From Archegozetes longisetosus (Eukaryota > Arthropoda > Arachnida > Sarcoptiformes > Trhypochthoniidae): 64,000 nucleotides of DNA. This document shows, piece by piece, positions 48,884-61,125 of the stretch. Both the position numbers and the translations under genes were made by a program. The notes beneath the pieces are model-generated. The model saw nothing but the letters and a program-made list of their open reading frames with translations. It made no database searches and was not told the DNA's origin. How positions within the stretch are numbered: position 1 is the stretch's first letter; the number at the start of each line of letters is the position of its first letter. The stretch lies in the NCBI GenBank assembly GCA_018873245.2, contig JAEMBT020000002.1, forward strand, positions 4,158,001 to 4,222,000, read 5' to 3'.

Positions 48884-51365
48884 AAAAGCTTATTTTATTA
48901 TTAATATTCTTGTAATGAGTGCTAACGATGCAAACAGTTGACTAAATCCGAGCGGGAGATTGAGCTGGTCTTCATTATAAAATAAAGTTTAGAAAATCAA
49001 ACCTATAATTGATCTAAGTCTGAAGTGACTGCTTTATATAATACACTGATTTTAAGCTGAAACATATGAGCTTCAACTCTTGAAAATTCTTATAAATATA
49101 AGCAAATTTTGAATATACACTACCATAAGCTTGTGAAGCTTGCAACGTCTGGTTCAACTGACAAAGTTAATGTTAATTTTGCCACAGTTTCATAAAATAT
49201 GAGGGGATTACAGAAGAGAGCATTCATTTTAATACCATGTACTGTGCGCAACAAACTTGATTAATAAAACAATATTAATCATCCAAACTTTTATTTGTTT
49301 TACTCACAGGTACTGAACAAGTCAAGATTGATAGAGAAATTTGACAGCTTTTCATTTGACATTTCAGGTTTGTTCAACTTTGAATTTTTATAAAACGCTC
49401 AGTGTTAATAATATGCTAAAAATCAAGATTTAAAGATCGTATTCAAAGTAGAGGATAGTATATACATTAATACACTGAACTAAATTAAAGAGTCTGAAGA
49501 TCTTATTGCGAATTTGTTTTTTGAAAGATGGCTGATCTATTTAAGGAAAATCTGAATATTCTATACTATATTCCCTGTAGAGATTTTGCTTCAATATTTC
49601 TTTATTGAAGTGAACTGACTTCGGACTTAAGAACGGATTTCTCAAGTTGCATAAGCTCAACATGTAATTGACAAATTAAAAAGCACCAACTTATAGAAAG
49701 AGCTCACAAACAGTTCAATCTTTATTCCATTGAATATAAACTAAAAATCAGTTTATAAAGTTTCCCTCACTCAAAGTGTATACCTTTATATTAGTTTGAT
49801 CTTTCTGAAGAGATATCTTGTTTTTATTAAAAATTTTTCTTACATTAACCGCCGTTTGTCACAACTGTGTTTCTTAGGAAACTGAAAATTATTGAACTAA
49901 TCTACTGCAAGCAGTTTTCAAATTATAGACAGTCTGCTCTCCTAAATGAAGATTAAAATCAAACCTTTTCAAACTACAATACTTTAAATAATTAATTTTT
50001 ATTTTTAAACCTTTTAAATCTTGTTCAGTAGCCAAAACATAAAACATGAAACTCGAATAATAAAGTAATGATTAATTTGAGAAATATAGTTTGAAAAGAA
50101 GCTGACGCTTTTGAGAGATCTAAGATTTAAGCATTAAACGTGATTGATTGAGGCATTATAATGGCTTGAGGACAATTTCGAGCTATCTCATAAAAGTCAA
50201 TTTGACTTAAACCAACAAAACAAACAAACATGTTTCTTTCTTTCCAGACTCCCGAATGCAAACCAAACTTGGCTTTTGTTTTCAAATTGCTGCACCTCAA
50301 CTCTTCAATTGATGACAAATTTGAAAAATGTTCATATCGTTTTCAGAAGTATGTTAGCGGAGAAAATCTAAATTGAATGCTTATTTCTACATCTACTCAA
50401 TATAGTTTGATTGCAGTAGACTTATGGAAGTTCTAATGTGATCGTTTAATGTTAAAATTGAAATTTTAGATCACACATTAGAGAATTGCAATTGAACAAT
50501 AGAAATTTGTCTCATATTTTTCAACGGCTTTTCCCAAATCGAATCAAATGATGAGAAAAAAGATAATCGAGTCAAATATTTGCAGTCTTTATTACTCTTT
50601 TCTTACTTATCGTTTGACAGTTTAGATTTTGTTTAGTAGAAATACTAAAAGTTTTATTGTCACCAATTTCCGTAGAGAAAAATCATTACACGTCTAATCA
50701 TGTCATTGAAAGTGCAATCAAGTTTTATTCAGATTTTGATTACTTTTTTGCTCTATTTTGCTTTTAACACTATTCTAATAATTTTTCGAACTGCACTATC
50801 TTCTCAACAAAGTCCTGGTTATTTGATAAGTGAAGCCGAGTTTGTATTCAATTTTAGTTACTTGGTTATATGTTAAAAGCGACTTTTGTTTCAAAGTTAA
50901 CAAAGAGTCCGCAAACCATTCAACTTTTCAAGCATTTTCAAACAGCTGTGAAGCGAACAAAAGTTTGGTTTCAGGATTCAATAATAATTATATCGTTGAA
51001 AGTTTGGAAGGAATCACTTAAAGAGGCAAGTTTTAATAACATGCGAACGAGTTGAATGTTATACTAAGCTAATTACATATTTTAGATAAAGTTCTAGTTT
51101 ATATGATAATGAAAAAACAAGTGAATAAACTTGACATAGAGATGGATGAATTTCTAGAAAGTTGATTTTTCTAATTACAAACTTTTTAATTATTTTATGC
51201 AAAGAGAGGCGTATTGAGTGACTTTATATAACTCGCATATTAATTTAGCTCTTATGTACAATTTGAGTAATTGTTGAACAGTATTAACAGAAAATATTAG
51301 AGAAAAATATTAGAGAAAACACTTGATATTATAATTGTTGACAGAGACATGACGAGCTGAATACT

Positions 51366-51421
51366 AATTCAATTAATGAATAAATGCGCAATCTAATTCA
51401 ATTAATGAATAGATGCACAAT
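51366..51421. repeat. Two-copy tandem duplication of about 30 bp
   Basis: CTAATTCAATTAATGAATA followed by AATGCGCAAT or GATGCACAAT, head to tail with two substitutions. Confidence 0.7.
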
Positions 51422-53425
51422 TTGTGCTCATTTCAATATTGAGTCAGTTATGAAATCGTTTGTGTCCTATTACAGGTTAAACTAATATTTAATTAAAAGG
51501 TATCTTACTATTACAGTATTGTCTGCTACGATTCTATCGGATTCTTGCCATTCTTCTAGAATAGAAATAACACCCAAAGCTAGTAATCGTCGGACGACAG
51601 CTTTTTCGGTAATTGATATGTTCAATAGGTTTCTAGCTAGAGTTTAGTAGAAATGTTACCTTATTTGTCGTCAATTAACCAGAAGACTCTATTTAAGACT
51701 TAATATCTGTGATTTGATCAGAAATGTGACAATAGGAATAATTACTTGCGCAGTATTTGTTTGTCACTACTACTAAGTGAGCTAATAATTCAAGGAGAGT
51801 GTCAATACAATTGATTTATATGAATTTTTGAGCTAAGTTTACGCAACACTTTTTTGCACTTGCGATCACATTATTCACGATTGGCTGCTCTAATGCATGG
51901 TTGGTACCAAAATGTTATGAATCTGAGTAAAAACATATTCCCTACTCATTCAATTCTCATTTGATTTAACACTTTAGGATTTTTAAGTATCAAACAGTTT
52001 TTTATCACGTTTAACAGGTTTTTTTCTTCCAGAATAAGTCCCAGAACGCCATTTATTGCTTTTGATTTAATGATTTTTACAATCTTTGGCTAAAAGCAAA
52101 GTTCGGATAGTTCTTGAAATTTTAAGATGCAATTAAAGATTCAACTTTTTGTAGTGAATGTCTCATCGAAGATGAAGTCTCACAAAGAAAAAGAAAATTT
52201 CATTAAAATATGATTAAGCAAACAAACTAAATCTTTGAACTAGCTTTCCTGCCATGCGATCGAAGTGCTTCTTATCAATTGCAATTCTTGATATTTGATT
52301 TGCTAGATAGATAATTCAGATTCTATGCTTTGAAATAATTAGGAAAAAATTGCAATTAACGCAACACAAACTTTTCATATTCTAATTTATTAAAGCTTTT
52401 CAGAGTAATATTAAACATTGAAATAAATAGCTTAGAAGCGAGAATAGTTTTATAGGAATCTGATTGAATTGGATGAGTATCATTAATGTTATTATTTATG
52501 TTTAATGGGTTACAACTTACTCGATTTGTAGTGAAATTGCGTTCCACTCTAATTATCTCTTTCACCAAAGTCTTTCTTCTATAGCTACTCTAATTGCAAC
52601 CAATTTCTTTTAAAACCTTAATAGATCCAAAGCAATGGCACATCACTTAAAGTAATTCGTAGAAAAATATTCAGCTATACTGCACTTTTACTTAACTAAA
52701 CGTTAGGTTCAACTCAAATTTCTAATAGAGGTCACTTATGATTATTTATCTAACATTGAAAAATTAGTATAAATATATATTTGACCAAAGTTTTCAATGA
52801 AATGAAATGAAACCAAGTGAAACTCACTTGAATTAACTTAAAATGAATGACAGTAAAATTTTTATGGAGTACAGACTCTTACTCAGTAATCGATATTTCA
52901 TAATTTTGATTTCCTGTTTCTGAAAAGAGTGCACTGACAAAAGATGAATGATTCTCAAATAAACATCAAATTGTACCTCATTCTCATTTAAATTAGGCGA
53001 GAGTTAGTGCTAGTTCTTACATCAACAGTTATATAAACAGTGGTGAAAGAAAAAGAAACAAAATAAATGTTTGCCTCAAAAGTCTAAACTCTTATTGAAA
53101 GTATTTGGTTCTAAGTAATGTATCGCACATTAAAAGTTTGCCCAACTATGCATAAATAAAGCTGAACATTTTTCATCATTTAGCGAACAACATTCTCCCA
53201 AAAACTAACCTTCCATTAATTTTATTTTACTTTATTATTTTCTCTTTTTTTCCCTTTCTCTTGCAAGTTATTACTACTAAAAATTAGTTTACAACAGATC
53301 ACATGAAAAATTCAAGCCAAAGATATGAGTACTTCATGATAGAAATGATCTATTGGTCGACTAAAGCATTAATGACTAAAACCAAAAGTGAACAGTTGTG
53401 AGAAGGATGAACAAGAAAAAGAGAA

Positions 53426-53427
<2 letters not shown>

Positions 53428-53476
<49 letters not shown>
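53428..53476. repeat. (GA)n microsatellite
   Basis: About 24 uninterrupted GA dinucleotides, the second such tract in the gene-poor region. Confidence 0.95.
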
Positions 53477-53479
<3 letters not shown>

Positions 53480-56400
53480 AAAGACATGTTCGCTTATACT
53501 TTGCTCTATTGTGACGATATCGAGAACAGTAACGAAACCGAAATTACAGACACAATAGTCTAGGATTGAATTTGAATTAAGTTCAAGGCTCCGAGGAAGT
53601 AATAAACGATGCTTTAACTGATACTAAATAGCAAGTAGAGTTCACATTTCATAACATTTTCATTAGAGCTTCTTTTTCAAACTTTACACGCACTGCACTT
53701 CTTATCAATTGTGCTCATATTTTCGTTGGTTTGCTCGCTTTTCTATAGAAAATTTGACAAAATTAGTTTTTATGATTATATTTTGTCTAACAGCTCTATG
53801 CAATCAAAATCTAGTTGAAGAAAAGTCTTTTCAAAATAAGCATTAAGTACATAATGATTTATCCGAAACTGAGCGAAAGAGTATTCAATCTCTAATCTAC
53901 AAGTTTAAGATGAATTATAACTTATCTCCACGAGAGTTGATCCATTATTTATGAAATGGCTACTTTTTGTATGCTTGTTATTAACGAAAAGTTGATGGCT
54001 AAATTCTAATGTATCGCAGGGCAGTATGATTTCGAGAAAAACAATCAACACCTTTTCAAATTGATTGATCGATTGCCTAAAAATTCAATATTATATCATT
54101 GAACTAAAGATCCATTGGAACTTCATACTTTTCAGTTGAATATCTTCATTCAATATTGAAATACTTATTTGAAGACATTAACAAATTTGCAAACAGTTGT
54201 GTTAGTTAGCTTGATTAGTTGAAGCCTTTCTCGTTCCTCTATACATCGAATAATTATAATTAGTGAGAACCACGCACTGTTCCGAATTGAATAACAATCA
54301 ATTTAAGGTCTATGAAATTGTATAGCGACTGATTTGAAAGTGTGGCTTAACACGAATCTCAACAATGTACTATTGAGTTGAACTGTAAGCTAATGTTAGT
54401 ATCGCATTGAAACTTAGTGTAATGCTATTGTAATAATTAAATTATTGTGCATAATCTGATTATGAACGCATGTTTCTATATGTTCTTACAACTTTTACCA
54501 TAATAGATTAAACTTTATTTAGAAACACATCCAATCATTATTAATTTGAAATTTGTTTCTGTTCATTTTCTAATTGTCTTTCAAATATGTTGACCAAAAT
54601 TATTAAAAGATATAATCATTGAATTACTATTATTTACTTGTATGATCTAATAATGGATTTGAAATTTAATTATTTCTCTTCTTGATTGTAAGTGATTTTT
54701 GTTGAGAAGAGAATTTCAAAATATTTATTCTGTGGAGTAACAGACTGAATACAACTTGAAACTTTCATATTTACAATAGAGAACTCCTGCCAATAGCTCA
54801 TATTAGAAGAGAAGGTTAGAAATAGTAATTATAGCTTCAGATCTATAACAAATCAATCATTTAGTGATATAAAATAACCATTAAACACTACAAGAATAGT
54901 TGGAAAAAACTAACAATTAATAAGAGAAGAGATGGTTATTATTAATGTGCATTTGAAAGCCTTAGTTTAGTTACAACTATAGTATCAATAGATTCGATAG
55001 AGTATAGAGTAATGGTATCCACTATACAATTGGGAATATAATTGGATAGTTAAGTACCTTTTTGCTTATATAATTAAATCACAACAAAGAACCAAACTAT
55101 TTTACCAATGGCTTATTTGCTCCGACAAATCCAATTCATTAGAGACACAAAGTCTAAGCAAAGTGACTAATAAATGCTTATTTGTTTTGAAATATGCAGA
55201 TTCCCTACTTGTACTTTGTGGTCCAAATATTAATAAAGAGCTCTTGTAAATGACTTTTCGTTATATTAGTGCAATATCATTTTATTAATAAGTCACGTTA
55301 TGACCAAACTTCATCAAAATCCTGACTAATTGAAAATATTTTTCTCAATTTATTTTCGAGAATTCAAATTAGTTTCAATTAAATATTTATGCATTAACTA
55401 AATTCACAAATTCCTAAAATAACCCCTTTATCACACGTTACGCATTAGAATAACACATAAACTTCTCAGCTATCCTAAGGGTAATTTAAAACTAGCTTTC
55501 TACCTGACATTCATCCAAAATGATAGGATTTAACTTTGAATGAATCAAACATAAAATATGATTACAATATAATCAGACTTACATTTTGAGTGCAACCTCT
55601 GATTGATAATAGACAAACTAGTGATTAAGTAGAAGTGAATAAAGCTGGAATCAGCTATCTTGTTTTTTACATTAATAAGTGCATTAGCAAAGTAGTTACT
55701 TTCACTATTTTTCCTATCAGGCAAAGCACTTAAACAGTTTCAATGCCAACTATAAAACAAGTCACCACCACATAAGACCTTATTCACTTCTCATATATTA
55801 ACAGTTTTGTTCCACAAGTTGCCGATCGTGAGCGGAAATTATGTCCACGAACCGCAATAGCTGTTCAGATGATAATATGGAGAAAGAGAGATGTAGTACT
55901 ACTACGAGTAACACATGGAATAATACTGTGAACACTATATTTGTTGTTTGTGTGCCAGCCTCACTTTAGGTCGATCTATCGATCGATACCTAACAGAAAC
56001 GAGATTCTGCTCAACAGGGTTTGAACCTATTCTGATTAAATTCATTTTCCTCTAAATGCTGTTTTGGTGCTAAAAAACCTATTTAGTTCTTGCCTCTAAA
56101 CCATTTCTATTCTTTGGTTCTATTTTTAGCTGTTTAGATAAAATATTTTTTTCAAATAAAAAATTAACAATCATTTCGTACAAATTAATCTATATCTAAA
56201 ATTTTCAAAGTAAAGCACCTCAACTTAAAGATTGCTCAACTTTTGTATACAGATATTAAAATTGACATAGAAACAGCAATCACACTAATAGTTATTGTGA
56301 TTTAGACCCTATGTAGTCAAGTAAATACTAGTTTGTTTGGACAATGTCTAAATATGAATTCATAACTAATATAGTATTTTGTTAAGTAAAACAGTGAGAG

Positions 56401-59400
56401 ATAAGTTTGATCTAAACCGAAAGTTGTTTATTATGTTTGTTTAGGAAACACAATGACGTACTTTTATGGAGAATTGAATATGAACTACGTTAAACTTCCC
56501 GGAAACAGGATTATGAATAACCAAACTGAACGATTGAAGTTTTATTAAATTATCATAAGCTTATTGTTATTGAATAATCTCTGAAATGTTTGCATTCCAT
56601 GAAAAGGCCAATAGCTAGGATAATAAATTCAATTTGATGAGTCCGTTATTCGTGAAACGGACAACTAATGCAGCCTTAATGTAATTGCCATCAAATATTT
56701 CTATTTATTAGGAATTCCATTAAATCATTGTTTATCTCATTTCTAATGAATAAGTTTTTCTCTTAATGGCTGACCATAATTTCAAACATCACAACTAAGC
56801 TTTGATCGAGACACTTAATTTCAATTCTAATAATCATAATAGGTAAGAACGTGTCAACTTTTAAACTACGTAACGCGGACAAATAATCGACAACAAACGA
56901 TAGCGTAATTCAAATGATTTAACTTGATTTTTCAAACCCTATGAGATTAGCTTCAGTTTCTATGACAATTAAGTGAATTTAGTTTTGAATAAGTTATACG
57001 TTATGATTGAGGAGTCAAATTTTCATGTTAAAGCAATAGAGTGATCTAGGATTTAAATGGAAAATACCTTATAATGAAGATGAGAGTGGCAAGGATTAAT
57101 TTGCTTAAGCAAATAAATAAAACAACAGACCTCCTTTGTTATTATTTTCTACATATGTGCATATTGTAGATATGCTTCATCTTCTATTACTACATTTTCA
57201 AGTTTTTAAACCTCATCATTCATACTACAATACTATATAGTATTCTCCCATTTCCAAACATTTTATACCTGACACCTTTAGTTCTAAACTTTTTTCTTTT
57301 TTATTGTTCTTTCTCTAATCTTTTTCGTTTGAGTGCTAATTTATAATTATATCATTAGTTTTTCAATTCAATTGCTATGAAGCGTTTAAAGATAAAACAG
57401 AAAAAGATTATGTTGACGGATGAGCCCTAAAGGATGATAGCTGTAAATCAATCATTCATTTCGTTGAGCATTAGAGTGACTATCAAAACAAAAAACTTAT
57501 TATATCAACAAATGATTATAACGAAACAATTATAAGCTGTGTTGAGCAGTCTTTTTTCATCAAATTTTTACGGTTCAATATTCATCATATCGACTGATAA
57601 AACAAAAGAATATATACTGATTATAGAAAATACTGTATTAGATAGTCTCTCGACAACTGGTTTTGATCAAGTTTATAGTCAAGTAATAATCTATATACCC
57701 TTCTGAGCTTGATACAAGTATAATATTAATTTTGAATTGAGGATCATCGATTCATTACAATCTTGCTCCACCTCTGAAGGAATGTCTCAACTCGTACAAC
57801 ACTTTTCATAAGAGTGTTGGTTTGAACCCAATAACAGTTCTTAAAGGATTCAATATTTTTCTTAATCTCTTAATGTCACAATCTTTAATCTTCAAATAAC
57901 TAATTAGTGATTCAAACAACTTATAAGTCATACTCAAAATCACTAAATGAAAAGTCAGTCATTTTCTATTCAACTAAAAACATATTTCTATTTTTAATAG
58001 TGCTATGAGTCAAATGTTTTAATAAGAATATGGGCTAATTACAATTTTTGTGTAAATATTTAACTATTATTACACATTTGATTGGATGTCAATTAAAATC
58101 TTCATTTAAGTCACTTGATTCATAACACTAATAAAACAAAATGCATGTTTTCAATTCAATCAAAAATGGCTGACTTTTGTTTTTAGTCATTTTGTTTATG
58201 AACTACAAGTCGTTAATTGGTTTTTTGAAGATCCAAAATGTGACTTTAAGAGATTAAGAGAAATTGAAGTCTTATCAGAGCTGACTATTCAGTGCAAACT
58301 CACACTCTTATGAGAAGTATTGTATATATTCAGTATAATTTCAGTATAATTTCTTCTATATGAGGCTGACTTGTTCATAATAGAGTATTAAAAGTGTTAT
58401 ATTCCTATGAGACAAGGCTTATAGTAATATAAAAGCTTTATTTGCATAAGTTATCACTTTTTACGTACCCGACTACGGGCAAGTTAGCGTTTATTAGCAA
58501 CAAATTATACCTGATAGAGACGACTCTCGACGTGCTTTTCAAGTTATATGAGGAAGGTTTCAATCTGTGACTTCAGACCTCGGTATCCCTCGTCAAATGA
58601 TAAGCTCTTTCATTAGATTGGTATTGTACCTTGAAAACTTGGTTGAAGCATTTCATATTCTGCTTAATGAGTCGCCTTTCTTCCAAACCAACTTAACTAT
58701 CTTTTGAGTAATTCCTACAAAAGTTAGCCTACATTTATTTAGTCTTAGTTCAGCTGTGTAGCAGGTGTTTGCGTATAATCAACTTGTAATATTAGCAGTT
58801 TTCACCAACTATCAAATCTAACGATCAAAATTTGCACTTCAAATGTTTGTCTCATAAAAATATAAAAGCATTTTTCCAATTATGCTCTACTTATGGATAT
58901 TAGTATGTGAGAAATGGGACTTTCAAGTAGTGAAAATCATTTCTACACGTAATGTGTTTAAATATTAGTTAGCATTAGATCATGTTCAACTATTGTGTCC
59001 AAAGTTACAAACATCCAAATATCACGCATATATAGAGATTAAACGATGTGTTTTTGACGATCTCATGTGGAGATAAAATAAAAATTTAGTCTGAAGAATA
59101 AGTCTCTTGGTCGCTAATTATCTATTGAAATTACTTTTCAATTTACGACTTGTCTAACATTGACATGAGTTTAATTTATGCAATAGAAACTAAATTTTCT
59201 TATCTGAAATTTTTGTTCAGTATAGGATTAGATCTAACAATGAGTTAACAACAGTTTTATAACCTATTTAGAGAGTCATTATCTAATAGTACAATGCGTC
59301 ATCATATATCACGTGAACGCAAAGTTATAGTCAATGAAAACCACAGTTGCTACATGCGGGACTCAAAACTGAAAATTAACGGATTGAAAGAAAACAATAA

Positions 59401-60390
59401 AGAAATCAAATTTCTCTTATTTCTTGTCAGTTTGTCGTTTGAAATTATATTAGATTTTAATATATACAACAGATATAATAAATATAGAAAGTGAATTTTT
59501 CATAACATTTATTTACGATCTAGATGTTCAAGATGGTTGTATAGGGGAATGGATTAAACCCATCCTTTGTTTTAACCACTAAAACGGTGTCTTAAAGCTG
59601 ATTCCAAGACAATTTGTTCGCTTGTAACTAAATTAGGTCTGAGATAAGCGCATTTGAGGTGACTTCCTTACAATACTTAGGAGTCGATTACATTTGATTT
59701 GCAGGTTTTGCGATCATTCGAATACGGAATACAGAGATAAATGTAGGGTAATAAGATTTTCAGGCATACGATCAATGGTTTAGATATTCTTTTGTTCAAA
59801 TCAGTATTGAATACGAATGAAACAAACAAACACTTTGCATTCCAATCTAAACACTGATAGAATTGAAATTAGATTTAAATAAATGCGATGTTTTGGCGAA
59901 CTATGAAAGCTTTTCGATTGCATTAATAGGCAATAAAATAGCTATATATAAAGCCAATTCAATTAGATCGTTCAACACAAACAAGTATTGATGTCTGATC
60001 TCAAAATGTAAGTTTTTTCAAAGAGGACTTGCTAAGAAATAATCAAATTAAATTGTCAGGAGTCGGCTTTGCGGAAGTCAGTCTAGACCAAAAGTTTAAT
60101 TTCTCTATTGTTCTATTTTCAGTTTAGATTTTAGAAAATCCCCCCTATTTTTCAAAGTCATTATGAAAAGCTCGAGTTTTAAGAATACTGTATAAGTTTC
60201 GAGTGCACATTTGATGTTGTACGTAAAAAAACTTCATTGTCGATGTAACAAATTCTGAGTTTGCGAAACAAGGATATACTGTAAATAAGAGTTGCTGAGT
60301 CAAACTAGTGTATATAAAAACTAAAAGTTTAATTTGGCCATTCAAAAAGTATGATTAAATATTTTTCATAACTCTACTAACAAGTTAGAA

Positions 60391-60412
60391 GATATATATA
60401 TATATATATAAT
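60391..60412. repeat. (AT)n microsatellite
   Basis: About ten TA dinucleotides in an AT-rich background. Confidence 0.85.
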
Positions 60413-60876
60413 TTCAATATTGAGCTCAAATATTTATGGAAATAAACCTAGAAAATCTAGTATGTAATCGGATGTTTTTAGTTTTATCATTTCTGTTGAG
60501 TATTAGTGCTTAAGGTTTTATCTAAATCTGTTGATTACCATCGAATCTTTTATTTAGCTTTGGTAAATATGAATGCACGAACAAAACCTAAGGTTTAGGG
60601 ATGAAAAATTCAGTTGTAAAATTGACTTTGACCTGTTTCGGCTAAACTGACTTCTGCAAAACTGACATCAATCGTTTAGATTCAGATATTTGATGCTTAT
60701 CTGGAAACTAGGTCATGATTCTCTTTTGTAATAAATGCTATTGTTTTGATGAATTAGATTTGGTTAAAAATATTCATAGGAAAAATTATCAAATAACTTT
60801 TATGAACTGCATTAAATTCCTATTTTTATACCTAAATGTAAATCATCAATGTTTAAGAATGGTTCTTGCCTAATAG

Positions 60877-61125
60877 CAGTGGCAGAGCCAGTAGGGAACG
60901 AAAATGTACAGGCACCCCCTTTAAATCTCTATCCAATCTCACGTAGAGTTGTATATTTTTTAATATAAATTTTTCTTGTTATAATAACTGTTACAATAAA
61001 AGTAAGAATAAATTATAATTCAAGTTTAAAACTGTTGCACAAACAGATTATAATCGGAAATGTGTATGTTTAATTAAAATCAATATGGTGTGCAACCTAC
61101 TGGAAATTTTCTGGTTTCGCCACTA
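60877..61125. mobile_element. Non-autonomous hAT-like MITE, 249 bp
   Basis: The left end is CAGTGGCAGAGCCAGTAGGG; the right end, on the other strand, is TAGTGGCGAAACCAG. Same terminal family as the 19604-20148 element. Flanking 8-mers CCTAATAG (60869-60876) and CCTAACAA (61126-61133) match at 6 of 8 positions. No coding capacity. Confidence 0.65.

Larger units (their letters stand above)
48882..60876. other. Gene-poor region, second part
   Basis: About 12 kb without a gene I can support. Short direct duplications occur at 51366-51421 (about 30 bp, CTAATTCAATTAATGAATA core), and a second (GA)n lies at 53428-53476. A patch of more balanced composition at about 58465-58660 (near ACGTACCCGACTACGGGC) may be an old mobile-element fragment, but it has no recognisable ends or frame. 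Confidence 0.5.

Noticed and set aside
50870-51055. Overlapping open frames at 50830-51055 considered as a small gene
   Set aside because: Two frames are open over the same bases, neither has a domain, and no splice signals support them.
56005-56035. Second tRNA T-arm-like sequence (minus strand, ATAGG-TTCAAAC-CCTGT)
   Set aside because: The T-arm pairs, but no matching D-arm, anticodon arm or acceptor stem is present around it.
56636-56675. Possible hammerhead ribozyme (GATGAGTCCGTT...GTGAAACGGAC)
   Set aside because: The inverted repeat GTCCGTT/AACGGAC exists, but GAAA lies in the loop instead of directly after stem II, so the catalytic core cannot form.
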